NCBI GenBank assembly: GCA_039194995.1
Contig: JBCCVR010000005.1
Location: 1 to 64,000 of the forward strand
Length of the DNA: 64,000 nucleotides
Direction of reading: 5' to 3'
From: CCY15215 sp039194995
GTDB lineage: Bacteria > Cyanobacteriota > Cyanobacteriia > Cyanobacteriales > Spirulinaceae
Under the pieces are notes generated by a model. The model saw nothing but the letters and a program-made list of their open reading frames with translations. It was not told where the DNA came from and made no database searches. The position numbers and the translations under genes are program-made. This document shows, in pieces, positions 15,924 to 24,948 of the stretch (positions are counted from its first letter, which is position 1; every line of letters begins with the position of its first letter).

Positions 15924-17219
15924 ATGGCCATCACCCTTGCTCTCATCGCTCACGATAATAAGAAAGATTCAATCGTTCAGTTTGTTTCTCGCTATCGTCA
16001 AGTTTTTTCTCGTTATCACTTAATTGCTACTAATACCACGGGACAGCGCCTGCAAGCCGAGACGGGTTTAGAAGTCGAATGTCTGGTATCGGGTCCCCTC
16101 GGGGGCGATACCCAAATCGCGGCGAGAGTTGTCAGCGGAGAAGTTGCCGCCGTTATCTTTTTGATCGATCCCCTCTATGCCCAACCTCACGAACCCGATA
16201 TCCAAGCACTCTTGCGAGTTTGTGAGGTGTATAACATTCCCCTGGCGACCAATTTAGCAACGGCTGAATTTGTCCTACAAGGACTGGGGAAATGCCGGAT
16301 TGCTCATCTCATTTTTAACCCCATCGCCGGACAGGGAAATCCCGATCGCGATTTAACCCTCATTCGTCAATTTCTCGAGCCGCAAATTCAGGTCGAAGTT
16401 GTCGTTACTCAACCCGATATTCCTCAAGTCGAATCCGCAAAAGCGGCGATCGCCAAGATAGAAAGTCTCGATGACGAGGAAAAAAGCAAGCATTTTATCA
16501 TTGCATCAGGGGGAGATGGCACGATTTCAGACGTTGCGGGGGTCACAATTGGGACGGGAATTCCTTTGGGAGTCATCCCCCGAGGGACAGCGAATGCTTT
16601 CGCAATGGCTTTGGGAATTCCAACAAATATCAAAGGTGCTTGCGAAACAATCTTACAAGGTAATACTCGCACGGTTGATGCCGCACAATGCAACGATCGC
16701 CCCATGATTTTACTGGCTGGTTTGGGATTTGAGGCAGGAATGGTGGATAAAGCCAGCCGAGATTTAAAAAATCAGTTGGGAACTCTCGCCTATGTACTTG
16801 CAGGCGTGCAACAATTCACCGCACAGGAAACCTTTAAAGCCACAATTGAAATTGAAGGGAAAATAAGTGAGTTTGAAACCCCAGCGATTACGATCGCCAA
16901 TACAGCCCCTGCTACCTCTGTCTTAGCCCAAGGATTCGGTCAAGTGATCCCTGATGATGGCTTATTAGAAGTCACGATTAGCACGAGTAAGACGCGTCTG
17001 GAAGGAATTGACACGCTGATGTCCTTATTTGCTTCTGCTTTGGTTAAAAGCAAAATCGAGCGGGAAAATCTCATTTGTTTGCGTGCCGATCGCATTAAAA
17101 TCCATACCGATCCCTCGCAAAAATTGGTCGTTGATGGTGAAATTATCGAGACCGATCCCGTTGAATTTGTTTGTATTCCCAACAGTTTAACGGTTTTTAC
17201 GCCTTTTTCTTCCCTCTAG
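15924..17219 (+). CDS. Methylglyoxal synthase / diacylglycerol-kinase-like fusion
   Basis: Residues 1-125 match methylglyoxal synthase: His10 (IAHDNKK), NTTG, catalytic Asp62 in SGPLGGD, and the DPL...PHEPD cluster (Asp82, His89, Asp92), so all known catalytic residues are present. Residues about 130-431 match YegS/DgkB-type lipid kinases, with FNPIAGQGNP, ASGGDGTISDVAG and PRGTANAFAMALGIP. Methylglyoxal synthase converts dihydroxyacetone phosphate to methylglyoxal and phosphate; the kinase family phosphorylates diacylglycerol or similar lipids with ATP. I have seen this pairing described for cyanobacteria; the metabolic reason is not known. It lies 15 bp behind the histidine kinase and ends on CTAG, shared with the stop of the convergent gene. 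Confidence 0.9.
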   Translation: MAITLALIAHDNKKDSIVQFVSRYRQVFSRYHLIATNTTGQRLQAETGLEVECLVSGPLGGDTQIAARVVSGEVAAVIFLIDPLYAQPHEPDIQALLRVCEVYNIPLATNLATAEFVLQGLGKCRIAHLIFNPIAGQGNPDRDLTLIRQFLEPQIQVEVVVTQPDIPQVESAKAAIAKIESLDDEEKSKHFIIASGGDGTISDVAGVTIGTGIPLGVIPRGTANAFAMALGIPTNIKGACETILQGNTRTVDAAQCNDRPMILLAGLGFEAGMVDKASRDLKNQLGTLAYVLAGVQQFTAQETFKATIEIEGKISEFETPAITIANTAPATSVLAQGFGQVIPDDGLLEVTISTSKTRLEGIDTLMSLFASALVKSKIERENLICLRADRIKIHTDPSQKLVVDGEIIETDPVEFVCIPNSLTVFTPFSSL

Positions 17220-19912
17220 TTCTTTTCTGACCGATTAATCATTGATTCAATCGTTTGGCGATCTTCTAGACTTTCGGATTGTTTGAGATATTCTAACGCA
17301 ATTTGTCCGGTGGCAGGATTGATTTTGCGAGTTTCTAACAATAATTCGACAATGCGATCGCGTTGTTGTTTTTCTAACTGTCTGATTGTGGCAAGGGGGA
17401 GAGCAATCGCGCAGGCAATCGAACTCAATAAAGCAGGAATCAGAGGCAGCCACCAACCGTTCAAAAAGGCAACATAGCTAATGCCAACCAAGCTCAAAGT
17501 CGCGAGAAAAGTTGCGATCGCGACGGGAATCAATGCTTTGAAATACCACGCCAAAACCGCCCCGATCGCCCCCCAAAGGAGCACCCAAATCCACTCTACA
17601 GGTTCGCGCCATCCTCGCAGCATCGATCGCCCTTCTAAGGCACCGTTTAACAGTTGGCTAGCGATATTGGCATGAATGGTTACGCCGGCCATAAAGCCTC
17701 GATAGGGCGTTTGAAAGAGGTCATTAACGCTATCTGCCGTTGCACCGATGAGAACAACGCGATCTCTTAATACTTCAGAGGGAATGCGATCCTCGAGTAA
17801 ATCCGTGAGAGAAAAGGTGGTAAATTGTTCTATTTTCTCCCAATAATTTAAAAGAATTTGATAGCCGCCACTTTTTGCGCGAATATAACTGCCGTCATAA
17901 GATTGAAAGGGAAATAGACGGGTTTGTCCCAGTTGAATGCTGCGATCGGCTAAAGGATTGGGTTTGATACCTTCTGGCTCTAAATATTTTAATGCCAGTG
18001 CCAAACCGAGATTAAACCGCAATTGTCCTTCTGGCGATCGCTCTGACAGTATAGCGCGGCGGACTTTACCATCTTTATCTAATACTTGATCGGCTAAACC
18101 AACGCGATCGCTTTCTGCTAAAATAGGAGGGGGCAAAATCCGCCTGCCAATGAGCTTTTCGATCGTAATTAAATTCGGCGTATTGTCCAAGAGTTCGACA
18201 AATTCTTGATTGCCAGGTTCTACGGGTAAATCACGATAGATATCTAAACCGATCGCTCTCGGCTCGTATTTTTTTAAATTGGCGATCGCGCGGGCTAAAA
18301 TTCCATCGGGAATGGGATATTGACCGATACTTTCAAGATCGGGTTCGTCAATCGTCACAATCGTAATTCTCGGATCGATTCCTGCAGCAGGACGCGATCG
18401 GAATAGCCAATCTAATGCCAGCCATTCTAGGCCTTGCAGGAGACTAAACCAGCGTAATAACAAGATACTTCCCGTTATCGAGAGGGCTAAAATAGGAATC
18501 CAAATCGGTCGCGATCGCAATTTTTTGGATTCAATTTTTACAGTTTTTCTCGCATCAGCTAAAAGGCGATTGGCATCGGTTGCTGCTTCAAGGGCAAATT
18601 CAGCTTTTTCTCGCTCTTCTTCTGCAACGGCTAAGTTACTCTCTGCGGTACGTTTTGCCAGTTCTTGACTGGCTCCAAGATAGCGATAATCTAAATCTCC
18701 GAGTTGTTTACTTCTCGACCAAGCGAAGGCTTCTTGTAACTCCCAATCCTGTAAAAGTTTCGTTTCATCCTGTTGCTTAGACGCAATCCAAGCATTAAAC
18801 TTAATCGAATAGGGGCGCAAATTTTCCAGTTGTTTTGCCACCCATTCTTCATTAAAAACGGCTTTATAAATTGGGTTTTTAATTTGCAATCGACCGCGAT
18901 CGCTTTCCACCAACCCAGAGAGAAGCAGTTCGATTTGTTCCCGGCTGTCATCATTTCTAACTTCTTCTTCTCTCAAGATTTGCTGATAAATCCCTAACAA
19001 TCGACCCGCCATATAATCATTGCTCAGAATGCGATAGCGTACCGTCCGTAAATGCTCCGGATCGTCCTGGGATTCCCACTTTTCAATAATCCGTTTGCCG
19101 ACAATTTCAGGAACGGTTATCTGTTGCTCGCGTTCCGTTTTCTCTTCTTCAACCAATTTGCAGAGTTTTTGCGTTAAAAAGGGTTGCCCTCCCGTCCATT
19201 GTAGAATCTCTGTCAGTTTTTCGTTTGCTTCTTTCTCATCGGAACTCAAACCTTTCAGGAGAGGTTGTGCTTCGGCAAAAGTAAAACCCGATAATGGGAT
19301 CGCTTGACCGATATTAAAAGGCGTTCTTTTTTTGTCGCGGATTAAATCGGAGGGAGTTGCTACTCCAAAAATGGCAAAGGTAATTCTTTTATATTCTGGT
19401 GCGATCGCGCGTTGATTGTAGAAGAAACGCAGCAGAGCAAAAAAATCATCAATGGGAAAGGGCAAACTGAGAATACTATCAATTTCATCGATGAAAATGA
19501 CGAGGCGATCGCGCTCAAAATTCTCTAAGATAACATTAGAGATAAATCGGCTCAAGCGCTGCAAAGGAGCAAGATCGCTTTGTTCCTGCCACCATTTTTT
19601 TAGATTGACTTTACCCAGCAGATCGAACCCCAGCCAGAGTTGAGAAACCACGCCTTTATACCATTGTTCCGGGGTAATGTTTTCGCTACCAATTCCCGTC
19701 ACATCCAATGCCGTACAGCGAAATCCTTCGGCTTCCAGTCGGTGTTTGGTGCGGACGAGAAGGGAGGATTTTCCCATTTGTCTCGAGTTGAGAATGTAGC
19801 AAAACTCTCCGATTTTCAGCGCCTCATAGAGTTCCACATCTGCCTTTCTCTCCACATAACTGGGGGCATCATTGGTTAAACTACCGCCGACTTGATATCG
19901 ATAATCGCTCAT
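17216..19912 (-). CDS. AAA-like NTPase / CHASE2 membrane protein
   Basis: The 898-residue protein begins with the AAA-like domain common in cyanobacteria and filamentous bacteria (about residues 1-380): Walker A NSRQMGKSSLL and Walker B VIFIDEIDSIL. A helical linker (about 400-450) and a transmembrane helix (about 463-485) lead into a CHASE2 extracytoplasmic sensor domain (about 490-780; WLFRSRPAAGIDPRITIVTID, RVVLIGATADSVNDLFQTP), then two or three membrane helices and a short cytoplasmic tail. CHASE2 normally feeds kinases or cyclases; here the input seems to be coupled to an N-terminal NTPase. There is no output enzyme at the C-terminus. Confidence 0.87.
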   Translation of the reverse strand: MSDYRYQVGGSLTNDAPSYVERKADVELYEALKIGEFCYILNSRQMGKSSLLVRTKHRLEAEGFRCTALDVTGIGSENITPEQWYKGVVSQLWLGFDLLGKVNLKKWWQEQSDLAPLQRLSRFISNVILENFERDRLVIFIDEIDSILSLPFPIDDFFALLRFFYNQRAIAPEYKRITFAIFGVATPSDLIRDKKRTPFNIGQAIPLSGFTFAEAQPLLKGLSSDEKEANEKLTEILQWTGGQPFLTQKLCKLVEEEKTEREQQITVPEIVGKRIIEKWESQDDPEHLRTVRYRILSNDYMAGRLLGIYQQILREEEVRNDDSREQIELLLSGLVESDRGRLQIKNPIYKAVFNEEWVAKQLENLRPYSIKFNAWIASKQQDETKLLQDWELQEAFAWSRSKQLGDLDYRYLGASQELAKRTAESNLAVAEEEREKAEFALEAATDANRLLADARKTVKIESKKLRSRPIWIPILALSITGSILLLRWFSLLQGLEWLALDWLFRSRPAAGIDPRITIVTIDEPDLESIGQYPIPDGILARAIANLKKYEPRAIGLDIYRDLPVEPGNQEFVELLDNTPNLITIEKLIGRRILPPPILAESDRVGLADQVLDKDGKVRRAILSERSPEGQLRFNLGLALALKYLEPEGIKPNPLADRSIQLGQTRLFPFQSYDGSYIRAKSGGYQILLNYWEKIEQFTTFSLTDLLEDRIPSEVLRDRVVLIGATADSVNDLFQTPYRGFMAGVTIHANIASQLLNGALEGRSMLRGWREPVEWIWVLLWGAIGAVLAWYFKALIPVAIATFLATLSLVGISYVAFLNGWWLPLIPALLSSIACAIALPLATIRQLEKQQRDRIVELLLETRKINPATGQIALEYLKQSESLEDRQTIESMINRSEKN

Positions 19913-20221
19913 GGATTTTGGTAATATTTTTTAATGATTTTTAGGGGGATAGTTCTTGCTTTTTATATCTTTTTCTGTTATTCTTGTTTGTATCATAATG
20001 GGAATGTTTTTGCTCATTTATAGTTGCTACTATTTTCCATTATGTAATAAATATATCACGAAGCGATCGCTAAAACAAGAAGTAAACTCAATTTTTATTC
20101 ATTAATATTGTTAGGAGTCTTTTCAAATTTTTAAATCGATATTTTTGTTAATACAATAAACTTACCCATTGTGAGGAGCGATCGTATTAGGATAGAAGCG
20201 TTATATGGCGAGATTGAGGCT
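19913..20221. other. AT-rich divergent intergenic region
   Basis: About 310 bp between the AAA-CHASE2 gene (leftward) and the pentapeptide gene (rightward). It is AT-rich and must carry both promoters, but I see no clear operator, repeat or hairpin in it. Confidence 0.4.
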
Positions 20222-21775
20222 ATGGCAAACTTGGAACAGTTGGCAAGATTAAAGCAGGGCGTACGGCAGTGGAATGCGTGGAGAAAAAACAATCCGAAAA
20301 TTGCGATCGATCTCAGTCAGGTCGAATTGAGTGATGCCAATCTCAACGGAGTCAACCTAAGAGGTGCAAACCTGAGCGATACATATCTCAATGGAGCCAG
20401 CCTCAATTGGGCCGATCTCAGTGAAACTAACCTGAGAGAAAGCAATCTCAGTGGTGCAGACCTGAAAAAAACCAACCTAAAAATAGCAAATTTGAGCAGT
20501 GCTAACCTGTGGGTTAGCGATCTGAGCGAAGCCAATTTGAGTGGCGCTAATCTCCAAGGAGCGAATTTGTGGGAATCCAATCTGAGTGGCGCTAATCTCC
20601 AAGGAGCGAATTTGTGGGAATCCAATCTCAATGGGGTTAACTTCAGCCATGCTGACTTAAACGAAGCCAATTTCAGTAATGCTGACTTAAGTGGAGTGAA
20701 TCTGAAGGAAGCCAGCCTCAATTATAGCAATCTAAGCCAAACCAATTTGAGTATCGCAGATTTGAGCGGTATCGATTTGAGTCGAGCTAACTTTCATGCC
20801 AATAACCTCCGTGGCGCGAATCTGTATCGGTCTAATCTCAATAAAATCGATTTAAGAGGTTCTAGCCTAAGCAAAGCCAACCTGAATCGTACCGATTTGA
20901 GTGGTGCAAATTTAAGCGGCGTTAACCTGAGCCAAGTCACCTTGAACTCTGCTAATCTCCGTGGTGCAGACCTAAGCAAGGCGAACTTAAATCAAGCCAA
21001 CCTGTGTGGAGCAAACTTAAATCAAGCCAACCTGTGTGGAGCAAACTTAAATCAAGCCAATCTGCGTCAAGTTAAGATTGATTCTCGGACTCAACTCGAT
21101 CGCAAATGGAAACTCGTCTGGCAAATTCTCAATCAGGAGAACCACAATCTCTATCTCATCGGAGTAGATTTAAGTCAGGCTGACTTGAAAAAAGCGCGTC
21201 TGATCCGACAAGACTTAAGCCATAGCAATCTCAGCCAAGTCGATTTGAGCTATGCTGACCTGAGAAAAAGCAACTTGAGTGGAGTCAATCTGTGGGAAAC
21301 TAATCTGACGGGTGCTAACCTCAGTCAAACAAATTTCGGTCGGGTCGATCTGAGTCAAGCCAGCATACTGAGTAGAGTTAATCTGAGTGAGAGCAATCTC
21401 AGTGATACGAATTTAACTGGAATGGATCTGGGTTACTGCAATCTCAATAAAGTCAATCTGAAAAATGCTATTTTGGTTGGTACGGATTTGTACTCAGTCG
21501 ATTTCAGTCAAGCCGATCTCAGTCAAGCCGATCTGACTAGCGCCAATTTGCTCAAAGCTCAATTATCGGGTGCAAACTTGCCAGGAGCAACTCTCACCGG
21601 AGCAACAATTACGCCCCAAATGCAAATGGATGCCAATACGAATTTTGATTCTGTAATTTGTGACTATATCTATCTGGGTTCTCGCGATCGCCGTTGTCCT
21701 CGCGATCGCGAACAAACCTTCGAGCCGGGGGAGTTTAGCTTAAGAATTAGTTTGGGGATTTTAGAAGAAGTATAA
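20222..21775 (+). CDS. Long pentapeptide-repeat protein
   Basis: A 517-residue protein made almost wholly of A(D/N)Lxx pentapeptides, which fold as a right-handed quadrilateral beta helix. Two repeat blocks are separated near residue 285 by a spacer TQLDRKWKLVWQILNQ, a known feature of cyanobacterial members. The N-terminus (MANLEQLARLKQGVRQWNAWRK) is the usual helical cap. The frame is open to a GTG at 20171, but the ATG at 20222 gives this standard N-terminus. No signal peptide or other domain is seen. Functions of such proteins are mostly unknown; a gyrase-protecting role is known only for some. Internal exact repeats point to recent expansion. Confidence 0.88.
   Translation: MANLEQLARLKQGVRQWNAWRKNNPKIAIDLSQVELSDANLNGVNLRGANLSDTYLNGASLNWADLSETNLRESNLSGADLKKTNLKIANLSSANLWVSDLSEANLSGANLQGANLWESNLSGANLQGANLWESNLNGVNFSHADLNEANFSNADLSGVNLKEASLNYSNLSQTNLSIADLSGIDLSRANFHANNLRGANLYRSNLNKIDLRGSSLSKANLNRTDLSGANLSGVNLSQVTLNSANLRGADLSKANLNQANLCGANLNQANLCGANLNQANLRQVKIDSRTQLDRKWKLVWQILNQENHNLYLIGVDLSQADLKKARLIRQDLSHSNLSQVDLSYADLRKSNLSGVNLWETNLTGANLSQTNFGRVDLSQASILSRVNLSESNLSDTNLTGMDLGYCNLNKVNLKNAILVGTDLYSVDFSQADLSQADLTSANLLKAQLSGANLPGATLTGATITPQMQMDANTNFDSVICDYIYLGSRDRRCPRDREQTFEPGEFSLRISLGILEEV
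20539..20628 (+). repeat. Exact tandem duplication of 45 bp in pentapeptide gene
   Basis: Bases 20539-20583 and 20584-20628 are identical, encoding the same three pentapeptides twice. Confidence 0.92.
20984..21063 (+). repeat. 30-bp tandem repeat, 2.7 copies
   Basis: A 30-bp unit beginning AACTTAAATCAAGCC occurs at 20984 and 21014 without change, and its first 20 bp again from 21044. It encodes two pentapeptides per copy. Confidence 0.9.
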
Positions 21776-21777
21776 AT

Positions 21778-23007
21778 TCAAACCGATAACAAGCGTACCG
21801 TTTCCCCAAAAGGAAATTGTTCCAACGCCAATCCTTGTGGCGTAACCACCCAAAGGACGGGCAATTCTGGTGGAGAATCAGGAAAAGACCCATAACCATC
21901 CGTCAGGTAAACGCAGACTCCCGATTGTTGTTTGTCCCAACTTTCCTCAACCTTCTTAAAAAACGGAATAAACGAAGTTCCTCCCCCCCCAATGGGTTGA
22001 GATGCAATCTGTTCCAAATTTAACGGATAGGGTCCGTAGGCTTCGGCATCCACATAATATAATTCTCCCTTCAGGTGAGGATAAGATTGGAGGATTCCAT
22101 AGACTTCACTCAAAAAACTTTGCATTTGCTTATCGCCAATCGAGCCACTGGTATCAACCGCAACAAATACCTGTACCGATTCTCCTTCCAAGGCTTCCAA
22201 ATAGAGTCCTCGTCCGATAAAACGGCGATCGAATCCCGAGAAATCGTTAGGGGTTTTGACCAAATAACGCCAGAGATGCGATCGCCAGTCTAGTTGCGGA
22301 GAATTCAAAACCTCCAATTCTCGCCGCATTCCCCCCGGAATACTTCCCTGTTGCCGACTCGATCGCGCAACAGTCGCGGCATTTTGGAGCGCCGTTTTCC
22401 AATGAGCCTCAATTTTGGCTGCTTTTGCTTGTCCCAAACTTCCCTCTTTCTCCGAAGAGCCTTCCCCAGAACCTCCAGGAGGACGATCCAACAAATCGCG
22501 GAAAGATGCCTCCTTTTTCCCTTCACCAGACTCATTCCCACCTTGCTGCACCCAAGGAGGCGGATCGGCAAGTAAAATTTCGTAAATCTCCTCTACGCTT
22601 AATTTTTCCAACTGTGCGTTGCGAATGTGTCCCGGTGGCAATTCAAACGCGCCTTGTTCCGCGATCGCCCCATTCACGACGATATCCGCCGCAATATTCC
22701 ACAATTCCGGGTCGCGCGACCCCCGACGCACCACGTGCAGCAAAGCGGCGTGTAAGACTTCATGCAGCAATACCCCATCCATGTGAGGCGGCGTTAAAGC
22801 GCCCAAAAATTCGGGATTGTAAAAAATATCCCGTCCATCTGTTGCTGCCGTCAACACCGCCGAACTCGGGCGAAAATGGGTAAAGAGGGCTAATGTGGCA
22901 AAAAATGGCGACTTCATGCGAATTCGCAGGACGGAGGCACTAATTAAACGCTCGAGTTCGGAAATCATTCTCTTTTCAAACTGATAACTAGTAACTGATT
23001 CAAACAC
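21778..23007 (-). CDS. VWA-like protein with HExxH metallopeptidase-like N-terminus
   Basis: The 409-residue protein has an N-terminal DUF2201-type putative metallopeptidase region with LLHEVLHAALLH (HExxH, about residue 82) and a C-terminal VWA-like region containing a MIDAS-type motif AVDTSGSIG (about residue 282) that would bind a metal ion. A Gly/Ser-rich linker lies between (about 175-190). These proteins pair with MoxR-type AAA+ ATPases; here the ATPase gene is directly upstream and overlaps by 8 bp. MoxR-VWA pairs are chaperone-like systems for metal insertion or complex maturation. The substrate is unknown. Confidence in the families is high. Confidence 0.88.
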   Translation of the reverse strand: MFESVTSYQFEKRMISELERLISASVLRIRMKSPFFATLALFTHFRPSSAVLTAATDGRDIFYNPEFLGALTPPHMDGVLLHEVLHAALLHVVRRGSRDPELWNIAADIVVNGAIAEQGAFELPPGHIRNAQLEKLSVEEIYEILLADPPPWVQQGGNESGEGKKEASFRDLLDRPPGGSGEGSSEKEGSLGQAKAAKIEAHWKTALQNAATVARSSRQQGSIPGGMRRELEVLNSPQLDWRSHLWRYLVKTPNDFSGFDRRFIGRGLYLEALEGESVQVFVAVDTSGSIGDKQMQSFLSEVYGILQSYPHLKGELYYVDAEAYGPYPLNLEQIASQPIGGGGTSFIPFFKKVEESWDKQQSGVCVYLTDGYGSFPDSPPELPVLWVVTPQGLALEQFPFGETVRLLSV

Positions 23008-24001
23008 CGATCAATCCTTGAAAATCCTTGAGAAAAGAACGGAGTTGAGGATTCTTTTGCACCATTGCCGCTAACGCCCCCATTTGTCCCTGTTTCTTCA
23101 AACTCCGGAAAAGATCGATCGCAAATAACTGAACCCATTCCGCAGAAGCCACCGAACTCAGCCAAGCAAAACCGTTATAGCCGCGATCGGCATCGTCAGC
23201 ACGTATGGCCAAACCGATGGTCGTCGCATAGCGGACGGAAGGTTCGGTGGGAAAGGGAATAGACGCGCCCGATCCCGAAAGAATGCGCTCGAGATCGGGT
23301 AAATTTTCATAAACGGCGAGATAAGCCTTAAATTCAGCCGATGTTTCCTCGCCGATCGCCCCAGCCACATCTAAATTGCACCGATGGAGTTGACTCGCCA
23401 TCACCCAAGATCGGGGGGAAGGCCAGGCGGGTTGACGGGGATCGAGTTGGTGGAGGAGGGTCGGGCGAAAGGAGAGAAAGGCGATAATTTGTTCGTGGAC
23501 TTCTGCGGCGATCGCGTAGCCCTTAAAACTTTCAAAATCCGGCGAGACGTGCAAGTGTAAGAAGCGATTGGCAAGGGGAGAGGGCATATCAAACACCGCC
23601 GCGCGGTCTTCCTTGCGATTTCCCGCCGCCCACACGAACCACCCCTTCGGCACTTCATAAGATCCTACTTTCCGGTCTAAAATCAACTGTTGCGCCATCC
23701 CCTGCATTGCCGGAGGTGCCATGTTCAGTTCATCGAGGAAAAGAATGCCCTTTCCTTCCCGAGGCAGAAACTCCGGCGGATACCATTTAGATAGCCCATC
23801 CACCGCGACGGGCAAACCCCGCAAGTCCGTCGGGGCGAGTTGAGACAGGCGCACATCGATAAAATCGATTTTGTATTTTCGACTCACTTGAGCGACAATA
23901 CTCGATTTGCCAATTCCGGGCGCTCCCCAAATCATCGTACTCATGGGCAACTTTTTGCGGATCAGTTGGCTGAGATAAATTTTGAGTTCGCTGGGAGTCA
24001 T
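23000..24001 (-). CDS. MoxR-like AAA+ ATPase
   Basis: The 333-residue ATPase has Walker A GAPGIGKSS (about residues 26-34), Walker B ILFLDELNMAPP (about 91) and a sensor 1-like WAAGNRKED. The overall layout matches MoxR/RavA-group ATPases of the AAA_5 type. Its 3' end overlaps the VWA/metallopeptidase gene by 8 bp, so the two are translationally coupled and the products are expected to act together as an ATP-driven remodelling or maturation system. The target is not evident from context: the neighbours are a pentapeptide protein and a toxin-antitoxin pair. Confidence 0.9.
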   Translation of the reverse strand: MTPSELKIYLSQLIRKKLPMSTMIWGAPGIGKSSIVAQVSRKYKIDFIDVRLSQLAPTDLRGLPVAVDGLSKWYPPEFLPREGKGILFLDELNMAPPAMQGMAQQLILDRKVGSYEVPKGWFVWAAGNRKEDRAAVFDMPSPLANRFLHLHVSPDFESFKGYAIAAEVHEQIIAFLSFRPTLLHQLDPRQPAWPSPRSWVMASQLHRCNLDVAGAIGEETSAEFKAYLAVYENLPDLERILSGSGASIPFPTEPSVRYATTIGLAIRADDADRGYNGFAWLSSVASAEWVQLFAIDLFRSLKKQGQMGALAAMVQKNPQLRSFLKDFQGLIGV

Positions 24002-24159
24002 TACCGGGAACGTTAGAGAGAGAAAAGATTATCCTATCGTATCCTATTTCAGAGCGATCGCGGTTTCTCGACTTTCCCCATCTCTCAAAATCGACAAGTT
24101 AAAATTTATTGAAAAAATTGCGAACAATCTGCTTTTCTCCGAATTGAATTGATGTTTTA

Positions 24160-24504
24160 CTAATCTGATTCATAGTGATATCGTGCTTGCAAGAAAACAA
24201 TAAAGCGATCGCTAACTTGATAAACAAGACGATGTTCTAAATCAATCCGCCGCGACCAAGTATTTGGGGTAATATATTTTAAAGGTTCGGGTTTACCCAG
24301 TCCCGTGAAAGGTTTTCCATCTAAGACATCTGCAACGAGATCGAGAATTTTGTTCGCTTTTTTAACGTCCTGACGATACCACCACTGCAAATCAGCTTTA
24401 AAATCAGGACTAAAAATAGGCGCATAACTTCGGACAATTGGAGCATTTTCAGAAGAATTTCCCTCTTTTTCATTTTCTTGCCGCTTCTTTTTTTTAGAAC
24501 TCAA
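24160..24504 (-). CDS. Txe/YoeB-family mRNA interferase toxin
   Basis: The C-terminal 85 residues match Txe/YoeB toxins, which cleave mRNA at the ribosome: FSPDFKADLQWW, a mid-domain PEPLKY, WSRRIDLEHRLVYQV with the catalytic Arg, and the terminal RYHYES with the His-Tyr pair. Unlike ordinary YoeB (about 85 residues) it has a charged, disordered N-terminal extension of some 28 residues (KKKKRQENEKEG). The start overlaps the antitoxin gene by 11 bp. An internal start that removes the extension is possible, but no ATG fits it well. Confidence 0.88.
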   Translation of the reverse strand: MSSKKKKRQENEKEGNSSENAPIVRSYAPIFSPDFKADLQWWYRQDVKKANKILDLVADVLDGKPFTGLGKPEPLKYITPNTWSRRIDLEHRLVYQVSDRFIVFLQARYHYESD

Positions 24505-24778
24505 TGCCTAACTCCTCTTTTAGTTCCTCTAGAGTTTGGGGCGTTCCTACTTCCGATTCTGCCCATTTTAAAGCTCTAAACAAACGCTTGGAATTTTCCG
24601 CCGATCGCAATAAATAAATGCTTTCTAAAAGACTGGTTAGTTCATCTTCAGGAATTAAAGCAACATTATTCCCATTAGCTTGTTTGACGATCGCAATCTC
24701 GCGATTTTCGCAAACGCGATCGAGAATGCTAGCAAGATTATCTTTAGCATCGGTGTAGGCAATTTCCAGATTGGACAT
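24494..24778 (-). CDS. YefM/Phd-family antitoxin
   Basis: A 94-residue antitoxin with the N-terminal YefM DNA-binding pattern (YTDAKDNLASILDRVCENRE) and an acidic C-terminal toxin-binding tail (TLEELKEELGIEF). It is the first gene of the pair and should autorepress the operon and block the YoeB-like toxin downstream. The ATG at 24778 is 170 bp from the divergent uvrA. It is paralogous to the antitoxin at 2781-3080. Confidence 0.88.
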   Translation of the reverse strand: MSNLEIAYTDAKDNLASILDRVCENREIAIVKQANGNNVALIPEDELTSLLESIYLLRSAENSKRLFRALKWAESEVGTPQTLEELKEELGIEF

Positions 24779-24948
24779 TGAGATTACAAGGAATTCAAAT
24801 TTTTTACTGCTATTTCTCTCTTAATTTTATACATTTTATACTTTCTCTTCTTGAACTCAGACCATTATTCTTGAATTGTCAGACAAAAAAGGGAACAAAT
24901 GGACTCTGACAGCGCTAAAATTGTTAAGGTCTGTTACGAATTCTGCTC

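Noticed and set aside
20171..20221. GTG start for the pentapeptide gene
   Set aside because: The extra 17 residues are unlike the family, while the ATG at 20222 gives the normal cap sequence.
20317..20979. Long minus-strand frames with regular RLAPLR-like repeats
   Set aside because: They are the antisense of the pentapeptide repeats, and the regularity comes from the sense repeat.
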